DNA of 64,000 bases from Ulota crispa (Eukaryota > Streptophyta > Bryopsida > Orthotrichales > Orthotrichaceae): NCBI GenBank assembly GCA_963920765.1, contig OY987245.1:5038727-5102726 (forward strand). The letters are read 5' to 3'. Below the pieces are notes generated by a model, which saw only the letters and a list, made by a program, of their open reading frames with translations, searched no databases and had not been told where the DNA came from. Positions 1-11,700 of the stretch are shown here, one piece after another. The translations under genes were made by a program, and so were the position numbers. Position 1 is the first letter of the stretch. Every line of letters starts with the position of its first letter.

Positions 1-101
1 ATTTTAGCATCAGTCAGGTGTAGGGTTTCTTGTTTATTGCTTCAGCGTATGCAATCTAAAGCAGTCCTTGATATGGAAAAAAGTTGTGCTGCAGAAAGTA
101 C

Positions 102-2174
102 CTAATCACTCCAGTAGTGAGTGTGTGATCCAGCCCAAACTGCACCAAAAATATGAAAGATTTATAGAGTAAGTACTGCAAGAACACGATCAAGGCGACT
201 GCAAAGACAAAGCTCAAAACTAAACCTAAATGGTAAGTAGGAAGGAAGTGTGGGTACCGGATTGCCAATGGCGAACACTTTTTGCCCCACAAGTAAGTCA
301 GAAGAGCTGCCAACAGGCAACGGTCGCAAATCATCCCTTGGTGCATCGATATGCAATACTGCTACGTCCTTGTCCTCATCATACCCAACCACATCCGCTT
401 CATACACAGACTGGTCGCCCAGTGTCACCCTGTTACAAAAAACCCTTACTCTTTAGAGATTACCATGCCACTAAAAAGAACTTACATTCTCAAAAGCAGG
501 GCAATGCCAATGCTCACAGCATAACACAAAGTTAGTCACATCGTTTGTTACATAATCCTACTTTTTCTAGGTTGTACATGCCTTCAGTTATCTTAATCAA
601 ATGTTTCCGTGGACATAAGGTAAGTCACCGATTGAACTGACAAAGGAAGGCCTTCTTGGTTTTTAGACCACTTAGCCCTAAAATTCTAATCAAAGATATT
701 GACGAGGGGAGAAAGACAAAAGCTAACGCAGAAAAAAAAAAACAAGACTCTGAGAAAGATGTAAATTGTACCTAAGGTCTGACGCGCCTCGGATGACGTG
801 GTAGTTCGTTACAACGTGACCCTTCCTGTCCCAGATGAACCCTGAGCCTGAGCCTTGCGGCACTGACATCACATCCAAAGTAAAAACATCTCGCCTGCAC
901 GCACAAACACCCGAAGTATGAAAATTAAAGTAACTGGCTCTTCATCAATACGTTTTCATCAGATTTTCCATTGATTCTGATTCACTAGTCCATCCAAACG
1001 AATTAGATGTACTCGTCATTCTTGAGGTGTGAGTTTCTGGCAGCTCTAGAACGATGAGAAGTAACTTTTACACACACCTGTCTTTTATCTTGAAGGCCAC
1101 AAAAATATGTTCACAATGACATAGTTTGATTATGTGACAGAAGTGTTATAGTAAAGTGATAGAGTATGCCAAGTGTGTAGTATATTCTAAAAAGTCAGTT
1201 CAGAGAACGTCATACTGAAGAGCATTGACATCGGTTACACGTGCATTTTCTCCTGTTTCTTCCAGTACGATCCAATGAATGCTCCAATTTGCGAGAGTAC
1301 CAGCTAAACCCTAAACGCGGTGAGAGGATAGATATAGTAGTGTCTGGAAAAGGCAAAACCTAGAACGAGCTGAACAGAGTATTCAAACAAGAATTTGCCG
1401 GGTGTCTAGACGCTACAAGCAGATTTTAATAGGCATGCACATATACGAGAATTTGTCTCTGGTTCACGAAATCTTAAGCTCTCTGAGATCAGACATGCAC
1501 AATTGCATTCCCTATCGCAAATCTGGATAATGGCGATTCCGAATTGAACGGACGTTAGAAAGAAAGCGAGTTCTGGTACGACAGGGGACGCACCGCACAG
1601 CGAGATTGGTGATGTAAACAACGGAAGGCGTGTTGTCCTGGAACAGCTGCACGGTGGCGAGCTCATCCCCTTGGAGCTTGCGAGGGGCTAAAGTGAGAGC
1701 AGCGGCATCCCGGGGTTCCGACATCACCAACAACACCACAATCGCAGCTGAAGTCACCCACACCGCAGCCGCAGACGACGCCGTGACCAATTTCGCCACC
1801 CAAGAACTCCATCGCTGACCCCCGAACACTCTCTCCCCGACTCCCTGCCACAAATTCTCCCGACCACTCGATGAAGCCACACCTCTGTCCTCGAATTCCC
1901 GACCGCCATTCCCCCTCGCCACAATCCGCACCGACCTCAATCTCAACTCACGATTGATGATCCCTAGCTTCGGATTCAATCGAGTGTTCCTCTGGTGCTT
2001 CAAAGGCGAGAATGGAGCAGGATTATAAACGATAATGCGAGCCACGGACGTGTGATGATGTCTGGACGGGGAAACACGAGGTAAGCTTAGAACTGAATAC
2101 GTAGCGAGAGAAAGCGCCATTTCTGAGGGGGTTTCTGGAAACGGAGATGTCTGTGAAATGGCTGCATTCAGCAA
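102..2174 (-). CDS. DEG1: DEG1-type thylakoid lumen serine protease (5' part, runs off the window)
   Basis: Trypsin-like DegP/HtrA protease of the chloroplast lumen, where DEG1 degrades damaged photosystem proteins such as photodamaged D1 (family knowledge). Coding exons on the minus strand are 2174-1594, 894-772, 429-258 and 139-102; phases agree at each GT-AG junction. The roughly 305 residues visible hold a long N-terminal transit region with a hydrophobic, Ala-rich lumenal-targeting stretch near residues 130-160, then the mature start with the motif NTPSVVYITNLAVR. The catalytic His is in TNYHVIRG (about residue 226) and the Asp in DKDVAVL (about 256). The Ser exon and the PDZ domain lie beyond base 1. 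Exon 4 ends in AG, fitting the Ser codon of the family's GVISG motif, but the matching acceptor is not in the window. A second in-frame ATG (MALSLATY) at 2120 is an alternative start. DEG5 and DEG8 fit less well. Confidence 0.9.
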
Positions 2175-2889
2175 CAGACAAGCAGATTCATGATCGAAAC
2201 GAGAGAGATGGGAATTTGACGCCTCCCTCCGTCGTCGTCTTCGTCTTGCGATGGCTTGTGGAGAGAAGGGGCCAGAAGCTGGCTGGCCGTGCTCAGCTTG
2301 TAGCGATGAAGATGGTTTGAATGGAATCGATGGATGATAAGGAATTAAAGTGGATGATTGTTGGACTCGTTCATCCGATCCCGACTCATCCAGAACGTGC
2401 CTTTCCTGGTGTCACACTTGGCATTGGTCGAGGAGCTCTCGCCTTTGTATCAATTCTGGAGGTGGAAAAGCATCTAAGGTAGTCTATTCCGCTCAGGTTC
2501 TAAAACCGCTCACCTCACCAAATGTACTCTGTACTCTGATGGTACATACTGTTTTTCATAGCCTTTTAACAGAGTACACAAGATGTACAGTACATTTGAG
2601 GAGGTGGGTGGTTTTAGAGACATATGGTTTTTCCACTTCAAAATTTCATAACTAATTCTACAAAATTTCAAAAAATATGAAACAACTTGGGTTAGATGTC
2701 AATTCTTCTTGTTTTTGAAGGAAAATTTACTAAAATATAGTTCAAGAAGTTTCACCTTTCCAAAATTTAGTTTGAGCCCTTAGATGGACAGTTTATGAGC
2801 ACACTACCTTATGAAAATCGTGACTTTTCCTTAACTCTAGCAAAGTGGTCGCCTATTGATTTGTCCCGGTTACCCCCTTCGTTATTGTT

Positions 2890-3231
2890 GGGAAAATTTT
2901 ATGGATATCCTTGAAGTTTGTAATATTTTCATGGATACCCCTGAGGTTTGCAATATTTTCATAAATGCCCCTGTTTTTTCAGAAGTATCACAAATATCCT
3001 TGGACGAGAAAACTTAGGCGTTTCTTTTGTTGTGCATGTCACTTCACTTCTTCATTTGTACGCATGCACAACGACAAAGAAATAATGTATGCACAAAGGG
3101 AGAAGGAAGTGACGTGCACAACAAAACAAACGCCTAAATTTTTTGGCACAAAGGTATTTGTGATATTTCTGAAAAAGCAAGAGTATCTATGAAAATATTG
3201 CAAACTTCAAGGGTGTTCATGAAATTTTCCC
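2890..3231. mobile_element. Foldback miniature element, family B, copy 1
   Basis: Starts GGGAAAATTTTATGGAT and ends with the inverted counterpart ATGAAATTTTCCC. The two halves mirror each other over most of the length: the phrase GTTTGTAATATTTTC is answered by GAAAATATTGCAAAC, and AAACGCCTAA by TTAGGCGTTT. There is no coding capacity. Flanks show only a weak 9-bp resemblance. Family B also occurs at 20462-21211. Confidence 0.75.
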
Positions 3232-3335
3232 TTTATTTTATTCTAAATGTATTTAGAAATGAATTTTAACTATAAGCTCTAGACATTTATGGCACAAATA
3301 ATTATTTCTAAAAGGTACCATGTAGGAATTAGTAA

Positions 3336-3485
3336 TGCTACAAGGAAAACTGTCCAAAATGACAAAAATTTGTCCAAATCAACATGGCTAAATCTACAAA
3401 AATTGTCCAATTTGATAGTTTTTTGTCATTTTGGACACATATAGTCAATTTTGACATGTCAATTAGGACACAATTTCTTGTAGTG
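3336..3485. mobile_element. CACTA-like miniature element, family D, copy 1
   Basis: Imperfect terminal inverted repeats: left TGCTACAAGGAAAACTGTCC against right GACACAATTTCTTGTAGTG. The 150-bp interior repeats the word TTGTCCAA in both orientations. It is closely related to the copy at 45882-46033. The CACTAC...GTAGTG ends are those of the CACTA superfamily. Confidence 0.7.
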
Positions 3486-5573
3486 TATAACCATGTATGT
3501 CACTTGTAAGGTCATCTCATGTCACTTGCTAAATGAGTTCCATGTGTTCAGCATGTAACGTGCACATTTCCATTATGTTCTTTCTATGGAAGTTTTTTTT
3601 GCTTTATTTGCAAGATTCTACTATTGGATAGAGAAAATAATTAGTCTTCAATATCTAGAGACTTTAGGTCAAATTCATTTTTGGATCACTTTCTTTGGTG
3701 TGAACTTGACTTTTTTTCCTATGCATTTTTAGGTCTTGCAAGTATATATGCCACGTCTCATTCTAAATTATCTAGATAGCTTCTTTGTTTCAAGTCTCCA
3801 ACAGCACTATAGTTGTGGATGTGTGTAGGTGCAAGATTTTTCAGGCTGAGCCTCATTCATGGCAAATTCCAACTTTGTACAAGTCCCCTTCATAACCCCT
3901 GACATGCACATGGAAGCAAAAACAAGGAAATTAGAGCTGCAAGCTCCCTAGCGCGATATTGCAAGGGACTTTAGGCCGAGTTGCAAGGGAACTTCACGCC
4001 TTGCTTCATTACTTTGTGCTATAATCCCCTCAAAACCTTCCAAGTGGGTGGCAAAAGATACTCTAACATGTCATGTGGCACCTTCACATGTAGGTACTCC
4101 TTGTTTGAATGAATTATGCCTAAACCTATGCAAGTTATTTCAATTCATGCTAGAGATATAATCTTAGTAACTTGGATGAGACTCAGGTTAACTAGGTCTA
4201 ATTAGTGTGAATGCCTCTTGTTTATTCTCCAAGTAGGGTTTTTGCTACAATTTTTGCTACTTTTTATGTGTGACCATTGTAGTGTGGTATTTTTGGTGTA
4301 AGTTACTTCTTAGTTGAGATGTATTTGAGATGCAAACTCAAAACCTCTTTCAAATTTTGGCCGCTTAAGTCACAAAAAGATGGCATTTAAATTTTTCTAT
4401 TCCACTCTATGGTGCATTTATCTAAAATATTTTGAATCACTTTATTAATGCAACTTGCAAACTCACTTCTTTCTTGAATTGCTATGATTAATTAGCATAA
4501 TTATTGCAAGGCATAGTGATTTTAAAAAATCACTATTTGTAACCCTATCTTTTCTACATGGTTCACTTATTAATACAAACATTGTAAACTACATAGAAAT
4601 TTGCATCATGTTTTATTTATTTATATATCTTTGGTCCAACTTTTTGATTTGATGATATTTTATTGTATTGTGCAATATAGTTATTTGAAAATTTACACCA
4701 AATCACTTTGTTAAGAGTAAGTTTCCAATTAAAATTTTGATTAGAATTGGAGCTAACAGGTTTAAAATCTAAAAACAGAATCACCAAAATTGTTATATTT
4801 TGTTGAAATATATTTTGTTGTGGAAATTTTTAAGTTTTATCTAGTAATTAGGGCATGTTCAGCCAACTTCCTTTATACTATCAATTAAAAACCATTATCA
4901 AACATTACTTTTGCTTTGTGGTATGAAGCTTGAGCTAAAATTTCTTATAAACAAAGACTAACCTAATATCAAATATGCCTTGTTAATATCAAATATGCCT
5001 TGTTAAGCTTACAAGTGAATGATGTTATTAGGAAAAAAATATTAAACTAAAATCATATTTTTGAAAATAATAACACACTAAAATACATCGGTTCTCAAGT
5101 TTTCTAATTATGTAAAGGTTAATTTCACATAATAGCTATGAAACAAAATAAATGGCCTACTTTATCAATTATCCGACCAATAAGAAATTTTGTTCAAATC
5201 CGTTCTCAAATTCATGATAAATCATCCCAATCAACTCATTAATAATACATTACAGTTGCCAACGCTAACATCTAATGATATAATTTGATGTTAACATCTA
5301 ATGCTATGATTGGATGTTTACTTTGAAAGATAATCTTGAAATAACACATGTCAATTTTGAATCCTGAATAATTTCCATAGTCCCAAAACAAACCTAAAAC
5401 TGCTTGGCTTCAATAGAAGGTATTCACGTTCAAGGGTTAAGTTACTTATCCCATCCCTTTCTCTTTCTATTGTTTTTCCAGGGCTGGAAGGGTTGTCGTT
5501 ACCGTGACTATTCAAAGTTACTACTGAAACAACAGAGGAGCTTGAGCGTCGGTGCTTTTTGAGTCTTACGAGG

Positions 5574-5675
5574 ATGAAAGTTTGTTGATCACGTCGGCTA
5601 TGGCGTCCCGAGGTGGTGCAAAATGACGCTGCGATGTCGGAGACGATGAACAAGCTTAGGCCGACGGAGGAGTAA
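5574..5675 (+). promoter_or_regulatory. Cluster of short upstream ORFs in the CABIN1-like leader
   Basis: If transcription starts before about 5570, the leader carries four short ORFs: 5574-5588 (4 codons plus stop), 5600-5626 (8), 5623-5649 (8) and 5634-5675 (13). The second and third overlap in the sequence AAATGA. A further out-of-frame ATG at 5746 lies five bases before the chosen start. Such leaders commonly reduce translation of the main frame. The transcription start itself cannot be seen, so their presence in the mRNA is inferred. Confidence 0.5.
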
Positions 5676-5750
5676 GCTTATCGTATCTGCGTGCTGTCGT
5701 AACTCGCCGAGGATTTTAGGGCGCTCGATTTGAAACCTGGAGATTATGCC

Positions 5751-8700
5751 ATGGTATAACTGCTGTTGCTTTTCTCTCTCTCGCTCTCTTTTTTTCTTTC
5801 CCTCCTTTGTTATCACTCCGGAGCTCGTTCCTTCGAATTTTGGCTTGTTAGGATTATTACAGGAAGCGATGAATCGTTGCAATGATTCTCAAGGGTTTTG
5901 GTATGCATACAGTTTCACATTGCGGCTATCAACGATGTCGACACCTCGCGGGACTTCTCAGAACCCCTGGCTCCCACAAAAGAAGCTCAGGTTCGGTCGT
6001 ACTCTTGGACGTGCATCTCCTTTTTGTTTTCCATGTAGAGAACATTATATAAGTAATGGTTGTGACGACGACGTGAGAGAGAGTGTGGAGCTGATCGAGT
6101 TTGTTCGAAATTTTAATCAGGAATCCCGGTTAACGCAAATGTATGGAGAGGCGCTGTCTTGTTTGCAACATGGCCAAATTGAGAATGCACAGAGTCTTTT
6201 CCAGAGCATATTGCAAGATCCTATATCAATTAAGGCTCAGGTACGATTGAAGACTGATCTCTAAGACGCTCGTGAATTGTTGTTACTACCTCTCTTTGCT
6301 TATATTGGAGAGAAGCTGTATTTGATAAAGGAGAATGAGGATTGAATTTTTTTCGTAACAGGTCGAACCGGTGTCGGGCTCCAATACTATGCTGCAATTA
6401 CGGTTAGTGACTCTTCTTAATTGCTCATGTGGAAAGCTCTTCTTTTCTGTGTTTTGTTTGAGTCTGTGGACGGTTCATGGTGGAGTGGTTTGAAATCAGA
6501 AATGCTGTTCCTTTCTTTGGCTCCGAATGAGATCCTTACGTGAAAGTTGTTTTTGTAATTGTAAGGGATGTTTATCCTCTTGTGAAACTTCAACAGATGG
6601 CCTGTTGATGCTGGAGGTACTTTTATCGGTTTCCATTGTGATGTTCGCTGAAGGCTAGTGTTGTTTTGATCTCAGATACTCGGCCTTGAAGAACCTTGCG
6701 GAAACGTTTTCCATGCAGGGCAGTGACCACCATAGCGAAGCTGTAGATTGCTTTCTACAAGCATCTGCTATTGACGGGAAGGATGTGGTTTTATGGCATC
6801 GGCTTGGAACTCTTTCCTGTGCGCTCGGCGATCTTAATATAGCTCGTCGAGCCTTTGAGGAGGGTTTGCGTTGCAGCCCGCGCCATTGTGAGCTTTGATT
6901 TTCCCTTATGCTTAGTTGGTTACGAAATAGGAAATGTTTTAGTTGAATCTCTTTGAGCTTTATACACATGCTACGTATCATGTTCATTTCTGTGTTTCTA
7001 TTGCACTGTATTCACCCAAACAAGAGTCTTTTCTTTGCAAGTCACATAAAACATTCAGAAGCAGAACTTTTTGAATCTGTTTAAGTTGACTCCTTTTAAA
7101 ATTTACTTTATAGGGAGTTGCATGGAGAAGCTGGTAGAGATTCTGATTGCTGTTGGAGACGAGTCAGCTTGTCTCTCTGTGGCCAAACAATTGCTGAAGC
7201 TGTCACCGTCTCACCCCAGGGCGTTGCAGATTCAGCAGGCAATTCAACAAGGGGTTAGTACTCGTTCATTTGAGAGCTCTAGAAGTGAACAAGAATCTTC
7301 TCCTGCTCTAAAAATATCTCCAAGAGGATTTGACTTACTTCAACCAAAGTACGTCAGTCTTTCTTTTCTCAATAAACGGAAGCTCGAAAATGCTCATGAA
7401 TTGGAGCGGCAGCAGAAAAAAAGGAAGGTGCACGTCATTGATGTGAATCTTCCAGAAGCTTCTTGGTTTGCCCTTGTGAATGCAGTAACAGACGTTCTCA
7501 AGGGGGATAGATTTTGGAATGACCGTGAATCAATACTCAACTCCCAAATTCTAGTTCCACCCGGAGTATATCAGCCTGAACAGCAGAAGGCTGTATCTGC
7601 TGGCGGTTCAGCTGGACTTGTAAATGCCGCAGTGAAGTTCTCCATCCAAAAAAGCAACCCCCTCATCGTGGATCTCAACAGTGAGTATAAAGAGGTGGGA
7701 GCAGGCGAAGAGGATGACATTCAAAATGAGGATTTTCAAAATGATTCTGTTATTAAGACACCAGAAGAAGTAAATAGAGAAGGATCCGGAGTGTCAACAT
7801 TATTGGTTGAACCGAGAACCGAAATAGCTGCAGAAATCCGCATGGAAGGGCACAAGGACGTAGAGAATGCTTCCGCACAGCAGAAACGTCAGATCTCCGG
7901 GGAGAAAATGGAAGCTTCCAAACTCCCAGATTCATCGAAACCACCAGATCCAGTTACTGATTGGGACCAACCGTCGCAGGAACGTCGTAGTACTCGGCTT
8001 GAAAAACTGCGTAGCGGCAGGAGGCTCGACAAGGAGGGAGATTGTTTAATCCACTGCAACGATCCCGCCAGAGCATTGAAGAAGACTTTGGAGCCGTTTG
8101 TGATTCCTAGAGTTAATTCTTCAACCACTAATTCTGCAGTTGAGATGATCACAAAAGAGGAGCCTTTTTCAGCAGTGAATTCCACATCTGCCTGTGGCCC
8201 TAGTAGGCCTGCACAAGAAGAGGGCTATCGGAAGGGAAATGTTGGACAAAATAATAACGAGGGTGAGGAGAAAGTAGTACTCCGTTTTTTGAAAGAGGTT
8301 GCAAAAAACAGTGGCATCTTTCACGTCGCACAATTGCTGTTGGAAAGAGTTGTGGCCTCCGGTCCAAGTCAAAGAAAATCTTTGTCATGGCTTCTTTTCC
8401 TTGAAAAATTGACACGAATGTGGGCAGCTGATCGAAGCGCTGCGTGCAGCCTATTTCTTGCCGAGGTTTACATGGATATGGCTACTTCAGCCACGAACGA
8501 TACAACCGCTTCTCAGTGTTTCCGGGACTGTAATTACAATGTCTGCTGTCTTGTTGAAAGCGCCACTGCGCATGGATCAGATGAGAAGGATAGGAGTCCA
8601 GCACGTTTTGATGCAGGCAGAAGTAAGGTTGGAGCCTCTGAAATTTTCGGAGATGTTTCCAGGGAACACGCTTCAGGGGCATATTCGATTTTCGAAAATA

Positions 8701-11700
8701 TGCTTCTCCACAGGCACAGCATCCCAGAGTGTTCTCCTTTGGATGAGAGGTATGATTGGTCATTTTGGACTCGGTTTCATTGGTTGAGTGGCAGGCTTTG
8801 GGTGCATTCTGGCCAGTGGGAGCAGGCTCATAGAGAATTCGAAAGATGTCAAAGGATACTGGAGTTTCAAGAACGCAGGGGTTCTTGTACGCTTATTGTA
8901 CTGCCCCACTGTAAGCTGGACAAAGAAATTTCTCTGGACCGTGTGCATGGAAAGCTTCACGAGTTGCGGGTGGAGAATATTTTGAAACAGTCGGCAGCTA
9001 AATTGCTAGAGAAGGGCCAGTATGAAGATCTTATTCATTTACTTAAACCAGTACTACTGGAGGTAAATGGTCGGTGTTCAAATATAGCAACTTCTGGAAG
9101 CGATGATCTCAAGAGAGGTGACGCTGCGGTTTCTTCTCACGAATTGAAAGGGCTGGAAATGCTAATTACAGCATGTGACAACACGAAACCTCCAAACCTT
9201 GTTCTCGCTCTTCAATGTCGTGAGCTTAGGCTTAGACTATTATGTCGTGCAGCGGGATTAGCAGAGGTGAAGATTGGGGACGATAATGATGGCTCTTTCA
9301 GTACATTGGATACGGAAGTCGATGTAACACAAGCTACTCCGAGTGGGCCTTGGATCAAACTTATTGCGGAGGAAATCCATCACATCTCCCTCTGCGCAGC
9401 TCTTCTAAGTGAGGCATTGGAGGGGTCAGAGGGATACAAGTCACTGTCACCAGTTTTAGGGCGTGCTCAGGTGCTCGTGCTTACCTTGATGTGCCACTTT
9501 GTACAGACGCTGTCACATCGCAAGGGCAATACAGGAGTAGCGAACCTTAGCCTGAATTCTCAAGCTTACAGCAACTGCTTTGTAGATTCCGCAGTTGCAT
9601 TTTGCCGTCTTCAGCATCTGCACCCTGCTATCCCAATGGAACATCAGGTATTTTAATCTTTTTGTTAAATAGCATGTCCTTGATTGTCCTGTAAGTACTT
9701 TTTTTCACCTTTCAATTTAGATGCACTCGTTAGAAACATCCTAGGCGCAAGTACAACTTCTACTTGTACAGCAAGATGTCCGAGAGTCGCACTGTTGAAA
9801 ACATGTTAAATTGCGCTTCTTCTGATTCTTGCTGACTGCTGTAATGCTCAGATGTATAAGGCTCTGTTTGTTGTTTGAAACCTCGTAATCTGGCTAGCAC
9901 CGCATCACTGCCTCCCACTATGGGTGGAGTTTATCGCCTTCATGCACTATGTTAGGAACTATCGTTGTACTCTTCTACAGCCTGATTCCTTTGTGCCTAG
10001 CTCAAGGCCTGGCTGTTTCCTTATGTATGTGTACCTCTGCGCAATTTGTTGCACAGGTAGCTTTATTGGTTACCCTCCACGACATACTTGCAGAGTATGG
10101 GCTTTGCTGTGCTGGAAAAGATTCTGAAGGTGGAGAAGGTGCATTCCTTAAACTGAGCATTAAGCATCTTGGAGCACTTGAGTCCCGCTTGAGGCCTCAG
10201 ATCACGAATAAGTCTCCTGTCAAGGCACGTTCAACTGGACCACTTGAAAAGGAGATAGTAATTGATGAAGATGTGATGATTATTGAGAAACCCAACTCTC
10301 GGCTAGTGGACGTAAACGATGCTGCAGCAAACGAGAAATCTGTCAAAGAAAGCGAAGAGATCACGTGCGATGACGATGAGAGCCAAGATGTAGATGGAAT
10401 AGACATTGAAAAGAAACGGGTTGAACTTGGTATAGATTATGCACTTGATCAAAGTTTCTTTTGTCTTTACGGACTTAATTTGCGTGGAGAGACTACTGGC
10501 CCTGAAGGTCTTATGGAGCACCAGCACACTAGCAGAGGGGATTATAAGACAATGGAGCAGTGTGCTGGCGTCTTGCAGTATATACTACCTTATGCAAAAG
10601 CTTGCTCGGTACAAAGCCCACATCCACACCAAATTGGCTTTGCATCTCATCTCTCTGTGAACGTCGCGGTGGTCTAGATGTCCGACGGAGAGTCTATAAA
10701 CACCAAAATTGCCACTCCTGTTTCAATGCTCTCTAGTATCCATCCATGAAATTCCTAGTTCAGTATTCCGATTTGGGGTCTCGCTGCTACACATGAACAT
10801 TATTGTGCTATTTTATTGTGCAGAGAGCTGGATTGGTGAAGCTAAAGAAAGTTTTGCGTGCGGTTTATAAGCAATTTTCCTATCCCCCACCAGAAGTTCT
10901 TTCGGAGAAGTCAGTGGATTTATATCTAGAAGATCCAGATTTTGATGAAGACAAGCTTCGGGATATGATGAAATCTGGCACAAGTACTGAGCAGATTGTT
11001 AATTATGCTCTGCATTCTAGAAGAAAAGAGGGCTCCGCTAACTTGAAGGCAGGAGCTTTGGTAAAAATTGAAAGCGACGCTCCGGTTGCGTCTTCTACGT
11101 CATCTAGGTGTAAAGTATCAGACAGATATCTTCCAGGAGCAGGCGTTGAATCTGAGAACGGTCCCTACATCACAGTTTATGAAAATTTGTACTACCTTGT
11201 TGCTCAGGTCTCGTATCTTCCTGCACTGTGCCTTTTCTGAACACCTTGATAGCCCAGCAGGCGCATCATATTCTCGTAGTTGTTTGTACTTTGGAATTTA
11301 AGGTTGTACTGGCGTGCCGTATTTCTTCAGTTCTTCAATATTGATACTGGTTACTCTTCTTGATTGTCTTTTGGTGAAAGATGGAGTGGGATGACATAGA
11401 CGTGAGCAGTGGCTCATATATCTTTATTTTTCTTTATATGTTATTGCGTACAAGTTTGGATTTGTAAGATGATTTCATGCTTAGAAATATCTTCCTGCTG
11501 TTCAGGTTGAGGATATGAGTGCTAGTGATAAGTGGCCCGGGTTTGTGCTTACCAAAGAAGGCGAAGAGTTTGTCCAGACCAATGCAAACTATTTTAAGTA
11601 TGATCTTTGTTACAATCCAATGCGCTTTGAGAGTTGGTTGAAGCTGGCCAAGATTTTAGACGAGGTAAGATTATCGGAGGAACGGATTTTAAATGAAACA

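Larger units (their letters stand above)
2175..5560. other. Intergenic region between DEG1 and the CABIN1-like gene
   Basis: The first 150 bases are GC-rich and are probably the DEG1 leader and promoter. The rest is AT-rich with no convincing coding frame. It holds two miniature elements, listed separately, and a 20-bp direct duplication at about 4967-5006. A degenerate inverted repeat built on TGTAC motifs lies at about 2520-2600. Both neighbouring genes are transcribed away from this region. Confidence 0.6.
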
